A stretch of DNA of 64,000 nt from Streptomyces sp. NBC_00286 (GCF_036173125.1 NZ_CP108054.1:2852001-2916000); one strand, 5' to 3'. Numbered from the stretch's first letter, positions 9,757-18,668 are shown. Notes: generated by a model not told the origin, from the sequence alone. Translations and numbers: made by a program.

Positions 9757-9954
9757 CTGCGCCTCCTTGAGCAGCGAACGTGGGACGCAGCGTAGACCCA
9801 GGTCAGGTTTCCGCCGGAAGTGGCCCGGGGCAGGCCCCCGGGCCGACCATGGTAGTTTCGTTGTACGGACGCAGTCGTTGTATGCTGCTCCGGTTGCCCG
9901 ATCCGATCGGGCCTTCTCCCTGGCACCGCCACTCAGATCCTGGATTCCTTGATC

Positions 9955-9978
9955 TTGATCCCGGCATGCCGGGATCAA
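9955..9978. promoter_or_regulatory. Perfect 24-bp palindrome in the rpmB leader
   Basis: Two 12-base arms, TTGATCCCGGCA and its exact complement, meet with no spacer. The palindrome ends 33 bases before the rpmB GTG and downstream of a TATGCT -10-like element at 9881-9886. It could be a dimeric operator or a leader-RNA hairpin. No T-tract follows, so it is unlikely to be an intrinsic terminator. Function is inferred from position only. Confidence 0.5.
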
Positions 9979-10011
9979 CCGTAAGAGCATCTGAAGTCTT
10001 TGGAGTGACCC

Positions 10012-10197
10012 GTGGCTGCCAACTGCGACGTCTGCGGCAAGGGGCCGGGCTTCGGCAACAACATCTCGCACTCGCACCGCCGTACGTCCCGTCGCTGGAA
10101 CCCGAACATCCAGCGCGTCCGTACCGTGGTGGGCGGGACGCCGAAGCGCGTGAACGCTTGCACCTCGTGCATCAAGGCCGGCAAGGTCTCGCGCTGA
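10012..10197 (+). CDS. rpmB: 50S ribosomal protein L28, zinc-binding (C+) form
   Basis: This 61-residue protein has the diagnostic start [20 protein letters not shown] and a basic middle ([13 protein letters not shown]). Cysteine pairs at CDVC (5 and 8) and CTSC (50 and 53) mark the zinc-ribbon type. Streptomycetes usually also carry Zur-regulated cysteine-free L28 copies elsewhere, which replace this form when zinc is scarce. The start is GTG at 10012 with GGAG at 10002-10005. It is followed by a strong terminator and is convergent with thiD. Confidence 0.97.
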   Translation: MAANCDVCGKGPGFGNNISHSHRRTSRRWNPNIQRVRTVVGGTPKRVNACTSCIKAGKVSR

Positions 10198-10236
10198 CGC
10201 TCTGCTAGCGCGCGGCCACTGCTGGTTCGCTGCATG

Positions 10237-10267
10237 GCCGGTCCACCGGAAGGTGGGCCGGCTTTTT
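10237..10267 (+). terminator. Intrinsic terminator of rpmB
   Basis: An 11-bp stem (GCCGGTCCACC pairing with GGTGGGCCGGC, one G-T pair) with a GGAA tetraloop is followed directly by TTTTT at 10263-10267. It lies 40 bases after the rpmB stop codon. Confidence 0.93.
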
Positions 10268-10326
10268 GCTGCGCGCTCCGGGCAGATGCGTAAACGCTGA
10301 CGCAAACACGGCTGCATCGGCTCTCA

Positions 10327-10376
10327 CGTAAGCGTTCGCGTAAACGCTTGCGCAATCGTTTACGCGAACGCTTACG
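10327..10376. terminator. Perfect 20-bp inverted repeat between rpmB and thiD
   Basis: Arms 10327-10346 and 10357-10376 are exact reverse complements, with a 10-base loop. The right arm overlaps the thiD stop codon (10372-10374). The CGTAAACGC core also occurs once at 10289-10297. There is no T-tract, but the position between convergent genes suggests a bidirectional transcription stop, possibly specific to thiD. Confidence 0.6.
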
Positions 10377-11214
10377 CGCGCCCCGCTCCCCACCGCCACC
10401 CATGATCCACCGGCCCGATCCCGCCCCCCAGCGCGAACCCCGCCGCGATCGCCCCGGTGACGTACTCCTTGGCCGCCGCCACCGCCTCCGGCACGGACTG
10501 CCCCTTCGCGAGCCCCGAGGCGATCGCGGAGGCGAGGGTGCACCCGGTGCCGTGGGTGTGCCGGTTGTCGAGACGGGGAGCGCGCAGCCAGTGCTCCTCG
10601 GATCCGTCGGTGAGGAAGTCCACGGCGTCACCGACGAGATGACCACCCTTGATGAGCGCCCACTGCGGCCCGTACGAGAGCAGGGCCGCCGCCGCTCGCC
10701 GCATCCCGTCCTCCGATTCGACCCGTACGCCCGTGAGTTGAGCGACCTCGTCGAGGTTCGGCGTGGCCACGGTGGCGACGGGCAGCAGCTTCGTACGTAC
10801 GGAATCCAGGGCGTCCTCGGCCAGCAGGGAGTCGCCGTGCTTGGAGACGCCGACCGGGTCGACGACGGCGGGCGCGTCCGTGCCCCCGATCAACTCGGCG
10901 ACCGTCTCGACGAGTTCGGCCGAGGACAGCATCCCGGTCTTGACCGCCTGCACCCCGATGTCGTCGACCACACTGCGGTACTGGACCCGCACCGCCTCCA
11001 CCGGAAGCTCCCAAGCTCCTTGCACGCCAAGGGAGTTCTGGGCGGTGACCGCCGTGAGCACACTCATGCCGTGTACGCCGAGCGCGAGCATCGTCTTCAA
11101 GTCGGCCTGGATTCCGGCCCCTCCCCCGGAGTCGGAACCCGCGACCGTCAGCACACGCGGCGGAGCACCCCCTACGCCCGCCCCCCTGGCACTCACGCCA
11201 CCCTCGCCACTCAT
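10372..11214 (-). CDS. thiD: Hydroxymethylpyrimidine/phosphomethylpyrimidine kinase
   Basis: This 280-residue enzyme of the thiamin pathway phosphorylates HMP and HMP-P to HMP-PP. Family features are [21 protein letters not shown] at the N-terminus (HMP/ATP site), [14 protein letters not shown] in the middle, IKGGH near residue 210, and the catalytic anion hole [20 protein letters not shown] near residues 225-245. The start ATG at 11214 overlaps the thiL stop (ATGA), so thiL and thiD are coupled and together supply thiamin pyrophosphate. Confidence 0.96.
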   Translation of the reverse strand: MSGEGGVSARGAGVGGAPPRVLTVAGSDSGGGAGIQADLKTMLALGVHGMSVLTAVTAQNSLGVQGAWELPVEAVRVQYRSVVDDIGVQAVKTGMLSSAELVETVAELIGGTDAPAVVDPVGVSKHGDSLLAEDALDSVRTKLLPVATVATPNLDEVAQLTGVRVESEDGMRRAAAALLSYGPQWALIKGGHLVGDAVDFLTDGSEEHWLRAPRLDNRHTHGTGCTLASAIASGLAKGQSVPEAVAAAKEYVTGAIAAGFALGGGIGPVDHGWRWGAGRA

Positions 11215-12176
11215 GACTCGATGTCCCCGAAGTGATCCCAGCCGCCCTTGCTGGTCCACGGCGCCCCGTCGACGGTGACCTGGGGCAGCGCCGAGGGGTT
11301 GAGGACCTCGCCGATCACCTTCCAGCGAGCGGGCAGCTTCACGTCCGAGGGGAAGGTGGCGACGATCGCGTGGTCCTCGCCGCCGGTGAGCACCCACTGG
11401 AGCGGATCGACGCCGACGGCCTGTCCGATGTCGTTCATCTGCGAGGGGATGTCGACGGCGCCGGAGCGGACGTCGATCCGTACCTTGCTGGCTTCCGCGA
11501 TATGCCCGAGGTCGGCGATCAGCCCGTCGCTGACGTCCGTCATCGAAGTCGCACCGAGCCCGGCGGCCGCGGGACCCGCGTGGTACGGCGGTTCGGGCCG
11601 CCGGTGGGCCTCGACGAAGGCGCGCGGCGAGCGGAAGCCGCGCGAGAGCACCGCGTGGCCGGCCGCGGACCAGCCAAGCCAGCCCGTGACGGCGACGACG
11701 TCGCCGGGCTGGGCTCCCCCGCGGGTCACGGGCTCGTGGTTGCGCAGATCGCCGAGTGCGGTGATCGAGACGGTGATGGTGTCACCGCGTACGACGTCGC
11801 CGCCGACCACGGCCGCGCCAGCGACCTGGCACTCGTCTCGCAGGCCGTCCATCAGCTCGGAGGGCCAGGTGGCCGGGAGTTCGGCCGGGACGACCAGGCC
11901 GAGCAGGAGTGCGGTGGGTACGGCGCCCATGGCGGCGATGTCCGCGAGGTTCTGCGCCGCCGCCTTGCGCCCGACGTCGTACGCCGTCGACCAGTCGCGG
12001 CGGAAGTGCCGCCCCTCCAGGAGGATGTCGGTACTCGCCACGACCCTGCGGTCGGGGGCGGCCACCACGGCGGCGTCGTCGCCCGGCCCGACGCGTACCG
12101 CCGGGGTGGTGGTGAGCCGTGAGGTGAGCTCCCTGATGAGCCCGAACTCCCCCAACTCGCCCACGGTTCCCTTCAT
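11211..12176 (-). CDS. thiL: Thiamine-monophosphate kinase
   Basis: This 321-residue protein of the PurM/ThiL fold phosphorylates thiamin monophosphate to the pyrophosphate. It shows [10 protein letters not shown] (Mg-ATP Asp pair), [14 protein letters not shown], the [13 protein letters not shown] helix, [10 protein letters not shown] and [17 protein letters not shown]. The ATG at 12176 is preceded by AGAAGGAG at suitable spacing; longer in-frame upstream reading is not supported. It is the first gene of the thiL-thiD operon and divergent from the Lrp-like gene. Confidence 0.95.
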   Translation of the reverse strand: MKGTVGELGEFGLIRELTSRLTTTPAVRVGPGDDAAVVAAPDRRVVASTDILLEGRHFRRDWSTAYDVGRKAAAQNLADIAAMGAVPTALLLGLVVPAELPATWPSELMDGLRDECQVAGAAVVGGDVVRGDTITVSITALGDLRNHEPVTRGGAQPGDVVAVTGWLGWSAAGHAVLSRGFRSPRAFVEAHRRPEPPYHAGPAAAGLGATSMTDVSDGLIADLGHIAEASKVRIDVRSGAVDIPSQMNDIGQAVGVDPLQWVLTGGEDHAIVATFPSDVKLPARWKVIGEVLNPSALPQVTVDGAPWTSKGGWDHFGDIES

Positions 12177-12192
12177 TGTCGTACGTCTCCTT

Positions 12193-12234
12193 CTGTTACT
12201 GCCGCTGCCCGGCCTGTTACTGCCGCTGCCCGGT
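12193..12234. repeat. Two tandem copies of a 21-bp repeat upstream of thiL
   Basis: CTGTTACTGCCGCTGCCCGG plus one base occurs at 12193-12213 and again at 12214-12234. It sits immediately upstream of the thiL ribosome-binding site, inside the 226-base divergent region between thiL and the Lrp-like gene. The copy number is the kind that varies between strains. Confidence 0.8.
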
Positions 12235-12402
12235 CGCGAGCCGTCATCGACCTGGGTACGGTCGAGTCGACCGCCAACTTCTGTCGTCCATACACCTCGG
12301 CGTGCAAGATCGGCCCCCGCGGGTCTCCCCGCGGTGAGCGGCGACGCGATACCGTGGCGTTCCTTTTCCCCACATGATCCTCGTGGCCGCCCTGGAGGTT
12401 CC

Positions 12403-12636
12403 GTGGTACAGGCGTACATCCTGATCCAGACGGAGGTCGGCAAAGCGTCGACCGTCGCTGAGACGATCAGCAAGATTTCGGGGGTGATCCAGGCCGAGGA
12501 CGTGACCGGACCGTACGACGTGATCGTGCGGGCCCAAGCCGACACCGTTGATGATCTCGGCCGCATGGTGGTCGCGAAAGTCCAGCAAGTGGACGGCATC
12601 ACCCGTACCCTGACCTGCCCGGTGGTGCACCTGTAG
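12403..12636 (+). CDS. Stand-alone Lrp/AsnC ligand-sensing (RAM) domain protein
   Basis: This 77-residue protein consists only of the alpha/beta RAM domain of Lrp/AsnC regulators: VQAYILIQTEVGKASTVAETISK, then EDVTGPYDVIVRAQADTVDDLGRMVV, then VDGITRTLTCPVV. There is no helix-turn-helix domain. Such proteins oligomerise and bind amino acids or modulate full-length Lrp partners. The start is GTG at 12403 with GGAGG at 12394-12398. Confidence 0.9.
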   Translation: MVQAYILIQTEVGKASTVAETISKISGVIQAEDVTGPYDVIVRAQADTVDDLGRMVVAKVQQVDGITRTLTCPVVHL

Positions 12637-12650
12637 CCCCCGTCTACCCT

Positions 12651-13139
12651 GTGCCGGTGAACTCGCTCCGTTCCCGGCTGTTCGGTCTTCCCGCCCTTGC
12701 CCTGCTGATCTCCGCCACAGGCTGCTCCTCCGCAGACGACAGTGCGTCGGCCGCGGTTCCCAGCCCGGACGCGAAGGTCACCAAGCTGTGCCAGAACCTG
12801 GACGAACGGCTGCCGCCGAAGGTGGACGGTCTCGACCGGGAGGATCCCGAGCCCCGGTCCACACTGACCGCGGGCTGGGGAGGCCCGGCGATCATACTGC
12901 GCTGCGGCGTCGAGCGGCCCGCCGAGATGCTCGACCCGAAGGCGTCCACGACCGAGGTGAACGGCGTGGCCTGGCTCGTACAGGAAGAGGACGACGGCTC
13001 GTACGTCTTCACCACGGGCCTGCGCAAGGCGTACGTGGAGATCGGCTTCAGCAAGGAGCAGGCCGCCAAGGGCGCGGGCCCGCTCGTCGACTTCGCCGAG
13101 CCCATCAAGAAGGCGATCCCAGAAGGGATCGCCGACTAG
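12651..13139 (+). CDS. DUF3515 family lipoprotein
   Basis: This 162-residue predicted lipoprotein has a basic N-terminus, a hydrophobic stretch and the lipobox ISATGC, with the lipidated Cys at residue 25. The mature part (LCQNLDERLPPKVDGLDREDP and GGPAIILRCGVERPAEM) matches the actinobacterial DUF3515 family, whose role is unknown. It starts at GTG 12651, with an alternative GTG at 12657. It is 14 bases after the Lrp-like gene, so probably co-transcribed, and convergent with ddlA. Confidence 0.88.
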   Translation: MPVNSLRSRLFGLPALALLISATGCSSADDSASAAVPSPDAKVTKLCQNLDERLPPKVDGLDREDPEPRSTLTAGWGGPAIILRCGVERPAEMLDPKASTTEVNGVAWLVQEEDDGSYVFTTGLRKAYVEIGFSKEQAAKGAGPLVDFAEPIKKAIPEGIAD

Positions 13140-13168
13140 ATCGCACTCTACGAAGGGGGCGCCAGGGC

Positions 13169-14326
13169 TCAGCGAAGGCCCGTTGACCGCCGCAACGCGG
13201 CCTGGACCAAGAGGTCCACCAACTCCGGGTAGCTGACCCCGCTCTCCTGCCACATCCGCGGGTACATGGAGATCGGCGTGAAGCCCGGCATCGTGTTGAT
13301 CTCGTTGATGACGAACTCGCCGTCCTCGGTGAGGAAGAAATCCGCGCGTACGAGACCCTCGCACGACGCCGCCTCGAAGGCCGCGACCGCCAGCCGCTGA
13401 ACATCGGCGGTCTGCTCGTCGGTGAGCGGCGCGGGCACGATCCCCGGGGCGGAGTCGATGTACTTCGCCTCGAAGTCGTAGAACTCGTGGGACTGCACCG
13501 GCGGAATCTCGGCGGGCACCGAGGCGCGCGGCCCGTCCTCGAACTCCAGGACCCCGCACTCGATCTCGCGACCGCGCAGCAGCGCCTCCACGATGACCTT
13601 CGGGTCGTGCTGCTGGGCCGCCGCGATCGCCTCCTCGAGGCCGCCCAGATCATCGACCTTGGTGATGCCGATCGACGACCCCGCGCGCGCGGGCTTCACG
13701 AAAAGCGGCCAGCCGTGCTCGCCCGCGAAGTCGACGATCTTCCTGCGGGCCCCCGCTTCGTCGAGCTCCCACTCGCGGGGGCGGATCACCGTGTACGGGC
13801 CGACGGGCAGCCCGAAGGAGGTGAACACCCGCTTCATGTACTCCTTGTCCTGGCCGACGGCCGAGGCGAGCACACCCGAGCCGACGTACGGGACACCGGA
13901 CAGCTCCAGGAGGCCCTGGAGGGTGCCGTCCTCGCCGTACGGGCCGTGCAGCACCGGGAAGACGACGTCGACCTCGCCGAGCGCCTTGGGGACCGAACCG
14001 GGCTCGCTGTAGACGACTTCGCGGTTGGAGGGGTCGACAGGGAGGATCACCCCGCCCTCTTCGGACTCGGCGAGTTGCTCCACGCTCGGCTGGCGCCGTT
14101 CGACGATGGCCATCCGCTCGGGCTCGTCCGCCGTGAGCGCCCAGCGGCCGTCCTGGGTGATGCCGATCGGCAGGACGTCGTACTTCGTCCGGTCGATGGC
14201 ACGCAGGACGGCGCCGGCGGTGACGACGGAGATCCCGTGTTCGGAGCTGCGGCCGCCGAACACGACGGCCACACGCGGCTTACGAGGCGTCTGCCCAGGG
14301 TTCTGGGGGAGGTTCTCGGTGCTCAT
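13169..14326 (-). CDS. ddlA: D-alanine--D-alanine ligase
   Basis: This 385-residue ATP-grasp enzyme makes the D-Ala-D-Ala dipeptide for peptidoglycan. The N-terminal VAVVFGGRSSEHGISVVTA holds the serine/glutamate substrate motif. FPVLHGPYGEDGTLQG, KPARAGSSIGITKV, EIECGVLE and VRADFFLTEDGEFVINEINTMPGFTPISMYPRM mark the ATP and Mg sites. The length is near the family norm. No vanHAX-like partners are adjacent, so this is the housekeeping ligase. Confidence 0.96.
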   Translation of the reverse strand: MSTENLPQNPGQTPRKPRVAVVFGGRSSEHGISVVTAGAVLRAIDRTKYDVLPIGITQDGRWALTADEPERMAIVERRQPSVEQLAESEEGGVILPVDPSNREVVYSEPGSVPKALGEVDVVFPVLHGPYGEDGTLQGLLELSGVPYVGSGVLASAVGQDKEYMKRVFTSFGLPVGPYTVIRPREWELDEAGARRKIVDFAGEHGWPLFVKPARAGSSIGITKVDDLGGLEEAIAAAQQHDPKVIVEALLRGREIECGVLEFEDGPRASVPAEIPPVQSHEFYDFEAKYIDSAPGIVPAPLTDEQTADVQRLAVAAFEAASCEGLVRADFFLTEDGEFVINEINTMPGFTPISMYPRMWQESGVSYPELVDLLVQAALRRSTGLR

Positions 14327-14386
14327 ATCGCGTTGAGGGTACCCGTAGGTAGCACGGCAAGTCAGCGCCCGCCGGGCTCCCGAGTG

Positions 14387-15406
14387 TCAGTGCCGCTCCG
14401 GCTTGGCGCTGCGCGCCATCAGCTCCTTGAGGGCGACCACCGGCGGCTTGCCGTCGTGGACGATGCCGACGACCATCTCCGTGATGGGCATGTCGACGCC
14501 GTGGCGATGGGCCAGATCCAGCACGGACTCACAGGACTTGACGCCCTCGGCGGTCTGCTTGGTGACCGCGATGGTCTCCTGAAGGGTCATGCCCTTGCCG
14601 AGGTTGGTGCCGAAGGTGTGGTTGCGCGAGAGCGGTGAGGAGCAGGTGGCCACGAGGTCGCCCAGGCCCGCGAGTCCGGAGAAGGTCAGCGGGTCGGCGC
14701 CCATGGCGAGGCCCAGGCGGGTCGTCTCCGCCAACCCGCGGGTGATGAGCGATCCCTTGGCGTTGTCGCCGAGCCCCATGCCGTCCGCGATGCCGACGGC
14801 GAGACCGATCACGTTCTTGATGGCGCCGCCGAGTTCGCAGCCGACGACGTCGGTGTTGGTGTACGGGCGGAAGTACGGCGTGTGGCAGGCGGCCTGGAGG
14901 CGCTGAGCCACCGACTCGTCGCTGCACGCGACCACCGCGGCGGCCGGCATCCGGGCAGCGATCTCCCGGGCGAGGTTGGGGCCCGTGACCACCGCTATGC
15001 GGTCCGCGCCGACCTTGGCGACGTCTTCGATGACCTCGCTCATCCGCATCGCGGAACCGAGTTCGACGCCCTTCATGAGCGAGACGAGGACGGTGCCGGG
15101 AGCGAGCAGCGGAGCCCATTCGGCGAGGTTTCCGCGCAGCGTCTGCGAGGGGATCGCGAGCACCGTGAAGTCGGCGTCGCGGGCCGCCTCGGCCGCGTCC
15201 GTGGTGGCGCGGAGGTTCTCCGGGAGTTCGATGCCCGGCAGGTAGTCGGGGTTCGTACGTGTGGAGTTGACCGCTTCGGCGAGTTCGGCCCGCCGTCCCC
15301 ACAGGGTCACCTCGCATCCGGCGTCGGCGAGCACCATGGCGAAGGCCGTGCCCCACGATCCGGTCCCGAAGACGGCCGCCCTGACGGGCTTGCCGGATGT
15401 CGTCAC
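14387..15406 (-). CDS. gpsA: NAD(P)-dependent glycerol-3-phosphate dehydrogenase
   Basis: This 339-residue cytoplasmic enzyme reduces dihydroxyacetone phosphate to sn-glycerol 3-phosphate for phospholipids. It has the Rossmann motif AVFGTGSWGTAFA, then LVSLMKGVELGS, VTGPNLAREIA, the catalytic lysine region GAIKNVIGLAVGIADGMGLGDNAKG, and GLAGLGDLVATCSSPLSRN. The start GTG at 15406 overlaps the stop of the plsC-like gene (GTGA). That coupling pairs acyl-acceptor synthesis with acylation. Confidence 0.96.
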   Translation of the reverse strand: MTTSGKPVRAAVFGTGSWGTAFAMVLADAGCEVTLWGRRAELAEAVNSTRTNPDYLPGIELPENLRATTDAAEAARDADFTVLAIPSQTLRGNLAEWAPLLAPGTVLVSLMKGVELGSAMRMSEVIEDVAKVGADRIAVVTGPNLAREIAARMPAAAVVACSDESVAQRLQAACHTPYFRPYTNTDVVGCELGGAIKNVIGLAVGIADGMGLGDNAKGSLITRGLAETTRLGLAMGADPLTFSGLAGLGDLVATCSSPLSRNHTFGTNLGKGMTLQETIAVTKQTAEGVKSCESVLDLAHRHGVDMPITEMVVGIVHDGKPPVVALKELMARSAKPERH

Positions 15407-16188
15407 TTGCCGTGCCCCTCTTCCTGTTCTGCCTTTTCGTGTGGCCGCGTCTCATGTGCCCGCGCCCTGCGCCGCTGCTCGATGCGCACCTGTTTCGGGT
15501 CGTACGGCGTCCTGGGTGCCGTCTCGCCGCGGATCACCTCCAGCTGTGCGGTGATCGCCGCCATGATGACCTCGGTGGCCTCCTTCAGGAGCTCCGGGGT
15601 CATCTCCTTGTCGTAGAAGCGCGACAGATCCACCGGGGGGCCCGCGAGCACGTGATGGGTCTTGCGGGGAAGGATGTTGAGTTTCTTCGCGTACGGCGGC
15701 AGCAGCAGGTTGGCTCCCCACTGGGCGACCGGAATCACCGGGCACTTGGTCTGCAGTGCGACGCGTGCGGCACCGGTCTTGCCGGTCATCGGCCACTGGC
15801 CGGGATCGCGCGTAATGGTGCCCTCCGGATAGAAGGCGACGCACTCCCCGCGTTCCACCGCGGCGATTGCGGCCCGGAAGGCGCTCAACGCGTCGGTGCT
15901 CTCGCGGTACACGGGAATCTGTCCGGTGCCTCGCATCGCGGCTCCGATGAATCCCTTTTTGAAAAGCCCCGCCTTCGCCAGAAAACGCGGAACGCGCCCG
16001 GTGTTGTACTGATAATGCGCGTACGCGAACGGATCCAGATGAGAATTGTGGTTCACCGCGGTGATAAATCCGCCCTCGGCCGGAATGTTCTCCATTCCAC
16101 GCCAATCCCGCTTGACCAGAACCACCAGGGGTGGTTTGCAGAGGACCGCTGCGAAGCGGTACCAGAAGCCGATTCTGCGGCGGGTCAC
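15403..16188 (-). CDS. plsC: 1-acyl-sn-glycerol-3-phosphate acyltransferase (PlsC-like)
   Basis: This 261-residue membrane-associated acyltransferase carries the HX4D motif in VNHNSHLDPFA and the FYPEGT phosphate-binding motif. There is a hydrophobic N-terminal segment (FWYRFAAVLCKPPLVVLV) and a basic, Glu-rich tail. It would convert lysophosphatidate to phosphatidate. The GTG at 16188 follows GAGGAAGG at good spacing. It is coupled to gpsA and divergent from cofC. Confidence 0.92.
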   Translation of the reverse strand: MTRRRIGFWYRFAAVLCKPPLVVLVKRDWRGMENIPAEGGFITAVNHNSHLDPFAYAHYQYNTGRVPRFLAKAGLFKKGFIGAAMRGTGQIPVYRESTDALSAFRAAIAAVERGECVAFYPEGTITRDPGQWPMTGKTGAARVALQTKCPVIPVAQWGANLLLPPYAKKLNILPRKTHHVLAGPPVDLSRFYDKEMTPELLKEATEVIMAAITAQLEVIRGETAPRTPYDPKQVRIEQRRRARAHETRPHEKAEQEEGHGK

Positions 16189-16395
16189 GCGGACACCTTC
16201 CTCTAGGGCCTGGTGGGGGCCGCACAAGTGTCGCTCCAGGCCGACGGTCTGTCGAGAACACGTTACGCCCGCCCGTCTCCCACCCCCGCCCTTGCAAGGA
16301 GCTTCGCACCCCCTCACCTGGAGACCAGCCCCGCCAGGGTGTCCGGCTCATCGTCCAGGTCACAATGGGCGCGACAAGAGAGGGACGGATCTCCG

Positions 16396-17028
16396 GTGCA
16401 GTGGACCTTGGTCATACCCCTGAAAGCCCTCACGCGGGCGAAGAGCAGGCTCTCGGACACCGCCGCCGACGGACTGCGCCCGGGGCTCGCCCTCGCCTTC
16501 GCGCAGGACACCGTGGCGGCGGCCCTCGCCTGCGCCGCGGTACGCGATGTGGCGGTCGTCACGGACGATGTGCTGGCCGGCCGTGAACTGGCCGCGCTGG
16601 GCGCCCGGATCGTCCCGGACGAGCCCGCGGGCGGCCTGAACGCCGCCCTCACACACGGGGCGTCGCTCGTACGCTCCCAAAGCCCCGAAAGCCCCCTGGC
16701 GGCCCTGAACGCCGATCTCCCCGCACTGCGCCCCCTGGAATTGGCCCGCGTCCTCGACGCGGCCGCCGAATTCCCCCGCGCTTTTCTCGCGGACGCCGCC
16801 GGAACCGGCACGACTCTGCTGGCCGCGTCCGCGGACCGCGAATTGCTCCCCATGTTCGGCCCGGATTCCCGCACCCGGCACCGGGCCTCGGGTGCCGCGG
16901 AACTCCCCCTGGACGCAGTGGATTCCGTACGCCAGGACGTGGACACCGGCGACGATCTGCGAGCGGCTCTGGCCCTGGGCGTGGGGCCGCGCACGGCGGC
17001 GGCGGTCGCCGAGCTGAACGTCGCCTAG
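16396..17028 (+). CDS. cofC: 2-phospho-L-lactate (phosphoenolpyruvate) guanylyltransferase
   Basis: This 210-residue nucleotidyltransferase activates the phospho-acid side chain in coenzyme F420 biosynthesis. Features are WTLVIPLKALTRAKSRLS at the N-terminus (nucleotide loop), DVAVVTDD, IVPDEPAGGLNAAL, LNADLPAL (metal-binding Asp), FLADAAGTGTTLLAA and the terminal VDTGDDLRAALALGVG. The start is GTG at 16396; an upstream in-frame extension would overlap the plsC promoter region and lacks homology. The other F420 genes are not in the window. Confidence 0.9.
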   Translation: MQWTLVIPLKALTRAKSRLSDTAADGLRPGLALAFAQDTVAAALACAAVRDVAVVTDDVLAGRELAALGARIVPDEPAGGLNAALTHGASLVRSQSPESPLAALNADLPALRPLELARVLDAAAEFPRAFLADAAGTGTTLLAASADRELLPMFGPDSRTRHRASGAAELPLDAVDSVRQDVDTGDDLRAALALGVGPRTAAAVAELNVA

Positions 17029-17038
17029 GGTTGGCCTC

Positions 17039-17242
17039 ATGCAAGCGACCGCGTACACGTACGACCCCGAGACCCGTAGCGGTCAGGTGCTGCTCGACGA
17101 CGGCACCCCGGTGCCCTTCGACGGCCCGGCGTTCGAGGCGGGCGGGCTCAGGCTGCTCAGGCCGGGGCAGCGGGTGCGGATCGAGACGGAGGGCGAGGGG
17201 GACGCGCGCCGGATCACTCTGGTCACGCTGCAGACCCTCTGA
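17039..17242 (+). CDS. Small protein resembling a cold-shock (CSD/OB) domain
   Basis: This 67-residue protein is ATAYTYDPETRSGQVLLDDGTPVPFDGPAFEAGGLRLLRPGQRVRIETEG and so on. The G-x-V-L-x-DDG and LRPGQRVRIE pattern resembles the beta-barrel of cold-shock proteins but lacks the classical KGFGFI RNA-binding motif. It starts 10 bases after cofC and is probably co-transcribed. Nucleic-acid binding is an inference. Confidence 0.7.
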   Translation: MQATAYTYDPETRSGQVLLDDGTPVPFDGPAFEAGGLRLLRPGQRVRIETEGEGDARRITLVTLQTL

Positions 17243-17335
17243 AGCCCCTTGAACAGCCCGTGAAGACCCCCCTCTGGGCACCCTGAAAACCTTCAAGGCC
17301 GCACCCAAGATCCTCGGGATCTGTGAATACGCCGC

Positions 17336-17368
17336 GGGCCGGGCTCTCTTCCGTGCGGAGCCCGGCCC
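17336..17368 (-). terminator. Hairpin terminator downstream of hupS
   Basis: An 11-bp perfect stem (arms 17336-17346 and 17358-17368, GGGCCGGGCTC) with an 11-base loop lies 27 bases beyond the hupS stop and between convergent genes. There is no strong T-tract, as is common in streptomycetes. Confidence 0.7.
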
Positions 17369-17394
17369 GGCGCGTGAGTGTCCCAGCGCCCTGT

Positions 17395-18003
17395 CTACCG
17401 GCGGGCGGTGGTCTTCTTGGCGGTGGTCGTGCGCGCCGTCGACTTCTTGGCGGGCGCCTTCTTGGCGGCCCCCTTCTTGGCAGCGGTCTTCTTGGCAGCC
17501 GCGGTCTTGCCGGTCGCCGCCTTCTTGGCGGTGGTCTTCTTGGCCGCGGCCTTGGCGGGCGCCGCCTTCTTGGCGGTCGTCTTCCTGGCCGTGGTCTTCT
17601 TGGCGGGCGTGGCCGCCTTCTTGGCGGCGGTCCTCTTGGCCGCCGCCTTCTTGACCGTGGCGGCAGCGCCTCCGGACAGGCTGCCCTTGGGCGCCTTCTT
17701 GACCGCCACATCGTGCTTCGGGAGCTTCTTCGAACCGCTCACCAGGTCCTTGAAACCCTGGCCCGCGCGGAAGCGCGGCACGGAGGTCTTCTTGACCCGA
17801 ACACGCTCCCCGGTCTGGGGGTTACGTGCATAGCGGGCCGGACGATCGACCTTCTCGAAGGAACCGAAGCCCGTGACCGAGACCCGTTCCCCTGCGACAA
17901 CCGCACGGACCACGGCGTCCAGTACGGCGTCGACCGCGTCGGCGGCCTGCTGACGCCCGCCGACCTTGTCCGCAATCGCTTCTACGAGCTGCGCCTTGTT
18001 CAC
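17395..18003 (-). CDS. hupS: HU-family nucleoid protein with Lys/Ala-rich C-terminal tail
   Basis: This 202-residue protein has an N-terminal HU domain of about 90 residues: [42 protein letters not shown] with the DNA-minor-groove loop, and [11 protein letters not shown]. The remaining ~100 residues are a low-complexity tail of AAKK/TAKK/PAKK repeats resembling histone H1. This two-part HU is typical of Streptomyces HupS (sporulation-associated) and mycobacterial HupB. It compacts the chromosome. The repetitive tail is prone to length variation between strains. Confidence 0.95.
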   Translation of the reverse strand: MNKAQLVEAIADKVGGRQQAADAVDAVLDAVVRAVVAGERVSVTGFGSFEKVDRPARYARNPQTGERVRVKKTSVPRFRAGQGFKDLVSGSKKLPKHDVAVKKAPKGSLSGGAAATVKKAAAKRTAAKKAATPAKKTTARKTTAKKAAPAKAAAKKTTAKKAATGKTAAAKKTAAKKGAAKKAPAKKSTARTTTAKKTTARR

Positions 18004-18141
18004 GTCTTCCCCTTCGGAGACATTGCCAGAACGAAAGTGTTCAAGCTTTTTCGCACGTTAGGCAGATATATACCGCAAATCAAACACGAAACGGGCTAAT
18101 CACCCTAGTGCCGCAACGAACCAGGACTGTCGCGGAGTTCC

Positions 18142-18372
18142 TCAGAGACCTTCTTCGGGGAATCGCCCCTCATCGAGGTCCGCGGTGAACCGCTCCAGAC
18201 GCCTCGTCGCTTCGGCGAGATCGTGCTTGGCCACGGCCGTAATGACCAGCAGCTTCCGGGTCAGCGCCATCCGTACGCCCTCCGGGACTTGCAGTGCGCG
18301 CACCCTTGCGTGCGCTTCCTTGAGTTGGGACGCGACCGCCGTATAGAGCTCGAGTTGGCCGTCGTGTTCCAT
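18142..18372 (-). CDS. Conserved small hypothetical protein
   Basis: This 76-residue protein, MEHDGQLELYTAVASQLKEAHARVRALQVPEGVRMALTRKLLVITAVAKHDLAEATRRLERF with an acidic end, is predicted to be almost wholly alpha-helical, with heptad-like spacing and no signal or membrane segment. The ATG at 18372 is preferred; longer readings upstream are low-quality sequence. It lies between leuCD and hupS on the same strand. Function is not recognisable. Confidence 0.72.
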   Translation of the reverse strand: MEHDGQLELYTAVASQLKEAHARVRALQVPEGVRMALTRKLLVITAVAKHDLAEATRRLERFTADLDEGRFPEEGL

Positions 18373-18559
18373 GCACAGATTGTGCCATCTGGGGCGAGTT
18401 GTCGCCTGCGCAGGGTCAACTGCCGCCTGCCAGACGCTTCCCGCACACCTCAGCACAAGGCCGTGCGAAGGCTCGGTTACCCCAACAAGCCCCTTTGAAA
18501 CAAGGGGAGTTGAAGCCATTCAGATCCGGCCGCTGACCTCGTCCTCCGGCACACACGGC

Positions 18560-18591
18560 AGTACCCCCAACCGTCCACGATTGGGGGTACT
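18560..18591. terminator. Hairpin downstream of leuD
   Basis: An 11-bp perfect stem, AGTACCCCCAA with its complement (18560-18570 and 18581-18591), and a 10-base loop lie 78 bases beyond the leuD stop. No T-tract follows on the minus strand. The rest of 18373-18668 shows no gene. Confidence 0.6.
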
Positions 18592-18668
18592 GAAGCCTGT
18601 TGAGCTGGCTGGAATCAGCCTTGCGGGCTCGGGTCCGTTCGCTCTCCGCGCAGACTCCGTGCGTCCGC

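Noticed and set aside
9881..9886. rpmB promoter at TATGCT
   Set aside because: No convincing -35 hexamer at 17-18 bases spacing, so not listed as a feature.
13169..14326. Vancomycin-resistance type D-Ala-D-Lac ligase
   Set aside because: No vanH or vanX neighbours and a housekeeping DdlA context.
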